This document shows positions 11,194 to 16,728 of a stretch of DNA of 41,940 nucleotides, piece by piece. Each line of letters begins with the position of its first letter. Position 1 is the first letter of the stretch. The DNA is taken from assembly GCA_003151935.1 (NCBI GenBank), contig PLYZ01000084.1, forward strand, positions 1 to 41,940. The letters run 5' to 3'. The translations under genes were made by a program, and so were the position numbers. The notes beneath the pieces were generated by a model. The model was not told the DNA's origin. It saw only the letters and a list, made by a program, of their open reading frames with translations, and ran no database searches. This DNA comes from Candidatus Dormiibacterota bacterium (GTDB lineage Bacteria; Chloroflexota; Dormibacteria; Dormibacterales; Dormibacteraceae).

Positions 11194-11871
11194 GTGACGA
11201 CCCGGTTGCTAGTCGTCGATGACGAGCCACGCACGGCGGAGCTGACCGCGGCGTTGTTGCGGCGCGCAGGTTATGTGGTCGAGGTCGCCGTCAGCGGAAC
11301 CGATGCGCTGGAGAGCGTTCGCTCGAGCTCGCCGGACCTGATGCTGCTCGACTACGAGATGCCCGACATGCAGGCGCCCGAGGTCCTCGATTCGCTGCGG
11401 TCGGGAGCCGATCGGATCGCGTTTCCGGTCATCATCCTGACCGGGGCCCGCCACGCAGCCGGAGACCAGGTGCTCGGCATCGAGCGCGGCGCGACCGACT
11501 ACATCGTCAAAGGGACCGACCGGCAGGTGCTGCTGGCGCGCGTGCGCGGAGCGCTGCGCGACCGAGCTCCGGAGACGCGGGTCATCGTCAGCGGGCGGCT
11601 GCGAATCGACCTGGCAGGCGGCCAGGCATGGCTGGGCGAGCGCCCACTTAAGCTAGAGCGGCGACCGCTGTTGATGCTGCAGCTCCTGGCCGGACGGCCG
11701 GAGGAGGTGGTCGGCCGCGAGGAGCTCCTCGAGCGCGTCTGGGGAACCAATTACGCGGGATTCGAGCACAGCGTCGAGCAGGCGGCGCACCAGATCCGGC
11801 GCGCCTTGAAGGAGCCTGGCTGGATCGAGACGGTCCGTGGGATCGGCTACAGGTTCGCCGCCCAGCCCTGA
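11194..11871 (+). CDS. OmpR/PhoB-family response regulator
   Basis: Residues 4-120 form a receiver domain: acidic pair in LLVVDDEP, phosphoacceptor Asp53 in LMLLDYEMPD, Thr in VIILTGAR and Lys in DYIVKGTD, where Gly replaces the usual Pro after Lys. Residues about 130-225 form the winged-helix DNA-binding domain (LKLERRPLLMLQLLAGRPEEVVGREELLERVW and the end ETVRGIGYRF). The GTG at 11194 starts immediately before the receiver fold; longer frames reach into the IS. The gene begins only 41 bases from the IS end, so its promoter may have been changed by the insertion. The next gene overlaps it by 35 bases. No cognate kinase adjoins it. Confidence 0.88.
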   Translation: MTTRLLVVDDEPRTAELTAALLRRAGYVVEVAVSGTDALESVRSSSPDLMLLDYEMPDMQAPEVLDSLRSGADRIAFPVIILTGARHAAGDQVLGIERGATDYIVKGTDRQVLLARVRGALRDRAPETRVIVSGRLRIDLAGGQAWLGERPLKLERRPLLMLQLLAGRPEEVVGREELLERVWGTNYAGFEHSVEQAAHQIRRALKEPGWIETVRGIGYRFAAQP

Positions 11872-12367
11872 GCTGGCCGCCGCCCTCCACCGGCTGCGCT
11901 CTACGCTGGCCCGGCTGAAGGCGGAGCTCGAGCTGGCGCAGGCGGACGGCACTGCACTGCCGGTCCAGCGGCTCCTGGGCGACCTCGATGACGCCCTGGT
12001 CCTGCTGCGGACGGTGGAGCGAGAGGCCCTCGGGCTCGTAACTGTGCTCGTGGTCGATGACGACCTGCGGCTCGCGGAGCTCACCGCACGAGGGTTGCGG
12101 CGCTTAGGCTTCGAGGCGGAGCCGGCAGCCGCATTCCAGGAGCCGCGGCCGGGCGAGGTGGTGGTCTTCGATCTAAGCCTCTATGCGGTCCTCGACAAGC
12201 ACGCCCGATCGGCATTGCGGTCGACACGGCCGATCGTGGTCACTGGCGCCACGGACCCCGGTTCGCGGGCCCTGGCGACGACCCTGGACGCCAGCGACTA
12301 CCTGGTCAAGCCGATTGAGTTAGAGGACCTGGTGGCTGCGATCAGCCGGCGAATGGCGGAAGGTTAA
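11837..12367 (+). CDS. H-box (DHp-like) plus receiver domain protein lacking an ATPase domain
   Basis: This protein has 176 residues. Residues 66-176 are a complete receiver domain: Asp74-76, phosphoacceptor Asp112 in VVFDLSLY, Thr136 and Lys158 in YLVKPIE. The N-terminal helical part reads [18 protein letters not shown] around His18, which resembles the kinase H-box (HELRTPLARLK type). A second helix follows (LLGDLDDALVLLRTVERE), so the pair looks like a DHp four-helix half. No HATPase domain is present. It could be a phosphotransfer hub between an orphan kinase and a regulator. The GTG start lies inside the preceding gene (35-base overlap), implying coupled expression with the OmpR-type regulator. 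The H-box reading is my inference; the receiver call is firm. Confidence 0.75.
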   Translation: MGSATGSPPSPELAAALHRLRSTLARLKAELELAQADGTALPVQRLLGDLDDALVLLRTVEREALGLVTVLVVDDDLRLAELTARGLRRLGFEAEPAAAFQEPRPGEVVVFDLSLYAVLDKHARSALRSTRPIVVTGATDPGSRALATTLDASDYLVKPIELEDLVAAISRRMAEG

Positions 12368-12437
12368 CCGTGAAGACAGCTCCCCGCCTGCTGCCTTCGC
12401 AAATCAACTGGCCTTGATGCTCGCGCGCGACTGATTG
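12342..12437 (-). pseudogene. Remnant A of a histidine kinase gene 3' end
   Basis: Read on the minus strand this encodes REHQGQLICEGSRRGAV then FTVNLPPFAG and a TGA stop. It matches the last 29 residues of the intact kinase at 14360-15706 at 22 positions by hand count. Homology stops abruptly upstream. The last 26 bases lie antisense inside the end of the receiver gene. It is too short to be functional. Confidence 0.75.
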
Positions 12438-12503
12438 CTATGTGAGCGCATCTGATCCTCCCGGCACGTAGCTCCCACCGGGATAGACTTTTCTTCCTCC
12501 CGC

Positions 12504-13007
12504 ATGAGTGTGGCGCCGATGTTTGAGGGCTGGCCGAGGACCCAGGCGATTCTGACCCATCGCGTGCCGAAGCTCGGACCACAAGAACTGCGGTTGAGGG
12601 CATCACCGGACGGGTGGCCGATCTGGGCGATCGTGAGCCACCTTGCCGTCGTTCGTGTCTACTGGCTCTGTGGGGTTCTCGAGGAGCGTGGCGCTGAGAC
12701 AACGCCATTCCGGGATCCGCTCGGCGAGGGCTGGGAGGATCGCCTCGACGTTCCTCGGCGATCGGGCGACCTCATGTTTGCGGTCGAGAGCTCATGGCAG
12801 ATCGTTGAGGCATGCCTGGCGCGCTGGACGCCGGAGATGCTCGGCGAGACGTTTACTCGTGACCGCGCTGGCGAGGTCCAACGGCACACTCGGCAATCAG
12901 TCTTGACGCGGCTCGTCATGCATGATGCATTTCACTGCGGCGAGGTCTCGATTCTCCTCGGCGCACACGGGTTCGCGTCATTGGACCCCTGGGATCCGAT
13001 TTCTTAG
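12504..13007 (+). CDS. DinB-like four-helix bundle protein
   Basis: This protein of 167 residues belongs to the DinB/YfiT-like superfamily, whose members are small helical bundles binding a metal through three histidines and often act as thiol-dependent transferases. Likely ligands are His in IVSHLAVVRVYW and the two in VMHDAFHCGEVSILLG near the C-terminus, the family signature. The ATG at 12504 follows a TAGACT box at 12484-12489 by 14 bases, with no clear ribosome binding site, so the message may be almost leaderless. It stands alone between two remnants of a kinase gene end (12342-12437 and 13032-13127). The substrate is unknown. Confidence 0.75.
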   Translation: MSVAPMFEGWPRTQAILTHRVPKLGPQELRLRASPDGWPIWAIVSHLAVVRVYWLCGVLEERGAETTPFRDPLGEGWEDRLDVPRRSGDLMFAVESSWQIVEACLARWTPEMLGETFTRDRAGEVQRHTRQSVLTRLVMHDAFHCGEVSILLGAHGFASLDPWDPIS

Positions 13008-13031
13008 CTGGGCGCCTGCATGCGAACGCGG

Positions 13032-13127
13032 TCAACCGCTGAAGGGCGGCAGGACGGCCGTGAAGACCGCACCGCAGCGGTTACCTTCGAACAATAGTTG
13101 GCCTTGATGCCCGCGGACGATCCCGTT
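13032..13127 (-). pseudogene. Remnant B of a histidine kinase gene 3' end
   Basis: The minus strand reads IVRGHQGQLLFEGNRC then GAVFTAVLPPFSG and a TGA stop. It matches the intact kinase C-terminus at 24 of 29 residues and about 73 of 96 bases by hand count. An in-frame TAG precedes the conserved part. Many differences fall at third codon positions, so the parent was probably once a working paralogue. Confidence 0.8.
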
Positions 13128-13158
13128 CTATATGAGCTGAGTTGGGAACAGGCCGGAA

Positions 13159-13225
13159 CCTCGGGGAGGAGCCACCCGGGCTGAGAGCCTGAGACGAACC
13201 TAATTCCTCTCACGTGCTCCCAGCC
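13159..13225 (+). ncRNA. Possible decayed TPP (THI-box) riboswitch
   Basis: CTCGGGGAG, GCC-ACC-CGGGCTGAGAG and CGAACCTAAT occur in the order and spacing of the first half of a TPP riboswitch (the CTGAGA core and the start of the ACCTGATC arm). The second half is not recognisable. The next gene lies on the opposite strand, so nothing is controlled. At best a relic; chance resemblance is possible. Confidence 0.25.
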
Positions 13226-13267
13226 GCCACCGTGCGTGGTCTATTCAGCGACCGCGCCAGATCAAGC

Positions 13268-13744
13268 TCAATCAGGGCTCAACGGGGGCCCCAGCAGGGC
13301 CATGTCATATTTCTCGAAGAGCGCTGCGATGACCTCTCGATCTGGATGAGCGCTCCGCGAAATCGGACCCAACTCCTCATAGAACTTGTGTCCACCCCCG
13401 GGCGTGTAGACCACAACGAGCTCGCCTGGCTCATCGGTCAGGTTCAGGAAGGCGTGCGGGACTCTTGACGGAAGGTACGCAAAGCCCCCTTCCTGGCAGT
13501 AGAAGACCTCGTCTCCAATCCTGATTTTGTACCGTCCTTTCAGAACGTGGATCGTTTCTTCCTGGTTGTGGTGAACGTGTAGAGGAGGACCGCCACGCGG
13601 CGCGACCTCGACGATGAAGTAGTCGAATGCTCCGCCGGTATCCTCGCCCGTGACCTTAAAGATCAGATCGCGGCCGGGGCCGGATTGAAGACGCAAGCCC
13701 TCCCCCGGGCCTAGAACCTTGCGTGCGCTCGTTGTGACTTTCAT
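13268..13744 (-). CDS. Cupin-domain protein
   Basis: This is a single conserved-barrel cupin of 158 residues. Motif 1 is PPLHVHHNQEETIHVLKGRYKI, with His, His and Glu as likely metal ligands. Motif 2 is YLPSRVPHAFLNLTDEPGEL, with the fourth ligand His. Such proteins include small dioxygenases, isomerases and sugar-binding regulators, and the substrate cannot be told here. The gene has a strong ribosome binding site (AGGAGG, plus-strand 13750-13755). It is transcribed divergently from a MarR-type gene, the usual arrangement for a MarR repressor and its target enzyme, so regulation by that protein is likely. Confidence 0.85.
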   Translation of the reverse strand: MKVTTSARKVLGPGEGLRLQSGPGRDLIFKVTGEDTGGAFDYFIVEVAPRGGPPLHVHHNQEETIHVLKGRYKIRIGDEVFYCQEGGFAYLPSRVPHAFLNLTDEPGELVVVYTPGGGHKFYEELGPISRSAHPDREVIAALFEKYDMALLGPPLSPD

Positions 13745-13833
13745 CTTTGCCTCCTAATCCTGTAAGTGGTTAGGGGCCAGACTATATGGTGCCTAGTGAT
13801 ATGTCAAGGACCCTATAATTAGGCGCCAAACCG
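13745..13833. promoter_or_regulatory. Divergent cupin/marR promoter with repeated CCTAA/TTAGG half-sites
   Basis: A perfect TATAAT at 13814-13819 faces the MarR gene, 14 bases before its ATG. On the minus strand TTGACA (13807-13802) and TATAGT (13786-13781) face the cupin gene with a 15-base spacer. CCTAA (13753), TTAGG (13770), CCTAG (13792) and TTAGG (13819) form paired inverted half-sites that overlap the cupin ribosome binding site, the cupin promoter spacer and the marR -10 box. This layout suits autoregulation by the MarR protein. Confidence 0.55.
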
Positions 13834-14310
13834 ATGGAGATGCCCATCCGCGTCAGCCGCGACTTCGCCACCATATACCCGGACGCCAGCGCCTCGGCGA
13901 CCGAGTGCGCGATGAACCTCGCCCGCACCGGCGATCTCGTTCTCGGGAGAGTCGCTTCGGCGCTGCAGCCGCTGGAAGTCAGTCCGGCCGGCGGGTTGGT
14001 GTTGGGCATCCTCAAAGATGCCGGCCAGCCATGCCCGCCGAACTACATCAGTGAGCGGTTGATCGTGAGTCGGGCCACCGTGACCGGTGTGCTTGACACG
14101 CTGGTCAAGCGGGGTCTGGTGCGTCGGGAGCCGCATCCGACGGACCGGCGGATGGTGCTGGTGCACCTAACGAAAGCTGGCTCTCGCATGGCCGACACGG
14201 TTCGCCGCACGGTGCATCGGGGCGAGGCGGACTGGATGGGCTCATTGAGCGAGCAAGAACGTGCCCGGCTGACCGAGCTCCTGGGGAAACTTCAGCGGCA
14301 TCTGGCCTAG
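13834..14310 (+). CDS. MarR-family transcriptional regulator
   Basis: This winged-helix regulator has 158 residues. The DNA-binding core is YISERLIVSRATVTGVLDTLVKRGLVRREP, and the wing is HPTDRRMVLVHLTKAG, the most typical MarR signature. Dimerisation helices flank it at both ends. The ATG at 13834 follows TATAAT by 14 bases; ATG 13840 is an in-frame alternative. It probably represses itself and the divergent cupin gene, with release by an aromatic or oxidant ligand, as is common in the family. The ligand is unknown. Confidence 0.9.
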   Translation: MEMPIRVSRDFATIYPDASASATECAMNLARTGDLVLGRVASALQPLEVSPAGGLVLGILKDAGQPCPPNYISERLIVSRATVTGVLDTLVKRGLVRREPHPTDRRMVLVHLTKAGSRMADTVRRTVHRGEADWMGSLSEQERARLTELLGKLQRHLA

Positions 14311-14359
14311 CGGCTCTCAGCGATGGCGCAAGCGGAGGGACACAACGGTCAACGCCTGG

Positions 14360-15706
14360 TCATCCACCGAACGGCGGGAGCGTGACCGTGAAGACTGCGC
14401 CGCGCCGATTGCCCTCGAACAAGAGTTGTCCCTGATGCTCACGGACGATCCCGAAGGACATGAACAGGCCAAGCCCCGTGCCGCCTTCCTTGGTCGTGAA
14501 GTGGGGCTCGAACAGATGGTGCCTCTGGTCGTCAGGTATGCCGGGCCCATCGTCGGTGACACTGAAGTAAGGCCAGCCATTCCCCCTCCGGCCGGCCCTC
14601 AGCACGACATGGCCGTTCGCCGGGGCTGCATCGATGGCGTTGTTGACAAGATTCGTGATCACCTCTCGTAGGAGCAGAGGGTCGGCGTGAACGCTCACCT
14701 CATCGGGCGACTCGCGCAGCGCAAGCTGCACCTCTTTGGTGCGGGCCCTTGGCCGGGCCATGCCGAGAGCTCGGGTGATGAGCTCGTTGAGGTCGATGGG
14801 TTCCGCGGCATACGCCACGCGAGGTGTAGCACCCTGCGAAAGGCTTTGCAACACGGTCACCGCGTCAGTGGCCGCTGCGGTTGCCGTCTCTATGCTCTCG
14901 CGGTCGACAGGGTCGAGCCGGCGAGGATCGACCTCCTTCAAATAGCCAACCGCATTCGCCATGTGATTGCGCAAGTTGTGGACCACACCCTCCACCGCAC
15001 GGCTGTGGAATAGGTGGCGGTCGGCGTCCGAGAGCTCGGACTCGAGGACTCTCCGCACGCGTCGACCGGCGATCGTGTCAGTCAACGCGAGCGCAAGGAC
15101 GAAAACGATAGTTGCGAGGAAATAGCCAAGAAGCGACCCATCCAAAACGTAGCTGACAAGCAGTGATGCCAATCCAAAGTACGCGAACGCAACAAAGAAC
15201 GAGCGAGTGAAGGTCTTGCGCGTCACCCGCCGGACTGAGTCGCCCTGACGAATTCGGAACGCCAATAGGAGCAGAACCAAGTTGGCTCCGATGCAGACAA
15301 GGATGACCAGGATTCGCGGAGCAAGAGCAAGTTGGTTGACTGTACGAAACTCAGTCGCAGCGATCGACCCCAAGTAGCTGATTGTCCCCGTGAACAGCCC
15401 GTTGCTCAGGCTTAGATAAACACCGCGACCAACCAGAGGCAAGGAAGATGCAAGGCCAACGATGGTCGCGTCCAATGGATTTAGAAGTAGGGCAGCTGCC
15501 ATTGTTGGGATGCCGATAAGGCTGAGCCGGCCATGCTCGATTCGTACGTGCGGAATATTCAGCATCACCGCGCCGACGCAGAGATAGATGACCACGAGCG
15601 TGTTGTCGGGGTGCGCGATGTCCTGATGGCGCACCAACACGTTGAGAATCGTGCCGGCCGTCGCCAGGATCGCCAGGTAGACGTAAGACGGCATGAATCG
15701 CTGCAT
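14360..15706 (-). CDS. Membrane histidine kinase with multi-span N-terminal sensor
   Basis: This kinase of 448 residues has about seven or eight transmembrane helices in residues 5-210, a short linker, a DHp helix with His243 in VVHNLRNHMANAVGYLKEV and a C-terminal HATPase_c domain (NLVNNAIDAAP, VTDDGPGIP, FEPHFTTKEGGTGLGL). There is no periplasmic sensor, so the signal is probably sensed in or at the membrane. It is divergent from the NarL-type regulator at 15766 with about 60 bases between, which marks them as a likely pair. Base composition is less GC-rich than in the housekeeping genes (about 47% in the sample 15121-15180). Its last 96 bases recur in decayed form twice upstream. Confidence 0.9.
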   Translation of the reverse strand: MQRFMPSYVYLAILATAGTILNVLVRHQDIAHPDNTLVVIYLCVGAVMLNIPHVRIEHGRLSLIGIPTMAAALLLNPLDATIVGLASSLPLVGRGVYLSLSNGLFTGTISYLGSIAATEFRTVNQLALAPRILVILVCIGANLVLLLLAFRIRQGDSVRRVTRKTFTRSFFVAFAYFGLASLLVSYVLDGSLLGYFLATIVFVLALALTDTIAGRRVRRVLESELSDADRHLFHSRAVEGVVHNLRNHMANAVGYLKEVDPRRLDPVDRESIETATAAATDAVTVLQSLSQGATPRVAYAAEPIDLNELITRALGMARPRARTKEVQLALRESPDEVSVHADPLLLREVITNLVNNAIDAAPANGHVVLRAGRRGNGWPYFSVTDDGPGIPDDQRHHLFEPHFTTKEGGTGLGLFMSFGIVREHQGQLLFEGNRRGAVFTVTLPPFGG

Positions 15707-15765
15707 AACCTTCTTGCTAAGCTGCCCGCATCGCGAAGGCCGCGTCCGACCGAAAGATCTTCCGG

Positions 15766-16407
15766 GTGCTAGTGGTAGACGACAGCGTGCTCCCGCGCGC
15801 TGCGGCGCGAGCCATGCTCAGCTCTGCCTCGAATCTCAGACTCGTGGGAGAAGCCTCCTCCGGCGCTGAAGCGCTAGGCGTAATTGACGCGCTCAAGCCG
15901 GAGTTGATCCTCATGGACGTACACATGCCCGAACTGGATGGTCCGGCTACGGCGAAAGCAGTCCTCACTCGACATCCCGAAATCAAGGTCGTCGCCTGGA
16001 CTGTATCGGAATCGAGCGACGATCTTTTGCGGATGATGGCAGTCGGGTGCTCGGGTTATGTGCTGAAGGACGCCGGACCGGGGGAGCTCCAGCGCGCCCT
16101 GCTCTCGGCGCTGCGTAGCGAGAGCCCTGTCCCGCGCAAGATGATCCCCGACGTTCTGCGTCGGGTGGCCGAGTCGACCCCCGTGTCAAAGAGCAACCTG
16201 GCTCCGCTCACATCCAGGGAGATGCAAATTCTCCGAGGCATCGCAAAGGGACATACGACAAAGCGAATGGCCGCTGACCTGGGTCTTGCAGCTCCCTCGA
16301 TCGAGACGCACCTGCACAACATCTTCCGGAAGCTGAGCGCGACCAACCGCGGGGAGGCGGTAAGTACTGCTTTGAAGGTTGGACTCCTGACCCTAGCCGA
16401 CTTGTAG
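15766..16407 (+). CDS. NarL/FixJ-family response regulator
   Basis: Residues 1-115 form a receiver domain: VLVVDD acidic pair, phosphoacceptor Asp51 in LILMDVHMPELDG, and Lys in GYVLKDAGPGEL. Residues about 143-213 form a LuxR-type helix-turn-helix (LTSREMQILRGIAKGHTTKRMAADLGLAAPSIETHLHNI). The frame is open upstream only to a TAA at 15718, and GTG 15766 is the best start although it has no strong ribosome binding site. It is divergent from the membrane kinase and is its probable partner. Confidence 0.88.
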   Translation: MLVVDDSVLPRAAARAMLSSASNLRLVGEASSGAEALGVIDALKPELILMDVHMPELDGPATAKAVLTRHPEIKVVAWTVSESSDDLLRMMAVGCSGYVLKDAGPGELQRALLSALRSESPVPRKMIPDVLRRVAESTPVSKSNLAPLTSREMQILRGIAKGHTTKRMAADLGLAAPSIETHLHNIFRKLSATNRGEAVSTALKVGLLTLADL

Positions 16408-16484
16408 CCTCTCGCCGGACGGCGGTCCGAGCTCATGGTTATCAATGAGTCCATCTATGGGATTTGACGATATCCATCACCTGT

Positions 16485-16520
16485 CCATGTCGGGACACTT
16501 GCACCACGAAAGTGACATGG
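16485..16520 (+). other. Bulged RNA hairpin in leader region
   Basis: CCATGT (16485-16490) pairs with ACATGG (16515-16520), and CACTT (16496-16500) pairs with AAGTG (16510-16514). CGGGA is bulged on the 5' side and the nine-base apical loop is GCACCACGA. The region 16408-16572 holds no convincing gene. This hairpin, the mini-ORF and the terminator fill the gap before the HD-GYP gene. It matches no riboswitch class I know. Confidence 0.4.
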
Positions 16521-16572
16521 CAAGTGCGGCGACAAAAGCGGGAAATCTAAAAGGGATTAGGAGGGACTCCAC

Positions 16573-16644
16573 ATGGTGCGCATGCTCAGGCGACTGGTTC
16601 GTGGCGGCGGTAGGCAGCGAGCTGTCGGGTACTGGATTTTCTAG
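16573..16644 (+). CDS. Small ORF of 23 codons with strong ribosome binding site
   Basis: The ORF runs from ATG at 16573 to TAG at 16642. AGGAGG (16559-16564) stands eight bases before the ATG, one of the best ribosome binding sites in the window. The peptide starts MVRMLRRLVRGGGRQ and ends AVGYWIF: strongly basic, then aromatic and hydrophobic. A terminator-like hairpin follows 14 bases later. No codon run suggests an attenuation leader. It may be a small protein, a signalling or membrane-active peptide, or a leader peptide for the HD-GYP gene. No family is recognised. Confidence 0.45.
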   Translation: MVRMLRRLVRGGGRQRAVGYWIF

Positions 16645-16657
16645 GCTAGATTGACTA

Positions 16658-16685
16658 GGGTCCGCTGTGTGCGGGCCCTTTCGTT
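16658..16685 (+). terminator. Intrinsic terminator after the small ORF
   Basis: GGGTCCGC (16658-16665) pairs with GCGGGCCC (16671-16678), with one G-U pair and a TGTGT loop, followed by TTTCGTT. It lies between the small ORF and the HD-GYP gene, whose own start is about 45 bases downstream. Confidence 0.65.
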
Positions 16686-16728
16686 AAAGGGCGCCAGGGA
16701 CTAAGCCCCGGTCTAGAATTCCTGCGTC

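Noticed and set aside
9746-11197. 483-codon plus-strand frame across the transposase
   Set aside because: It is the antisense shadow of the IS1182 transposase, which has a strong ribosome binding site and catalytic motifs.
16445-16654. 69-codon plus-strand frame over the leader region
   Set aside because: It lacks a ribosome binding site and overlaps, out of frame, the 23-codon ORF that has a strong one.
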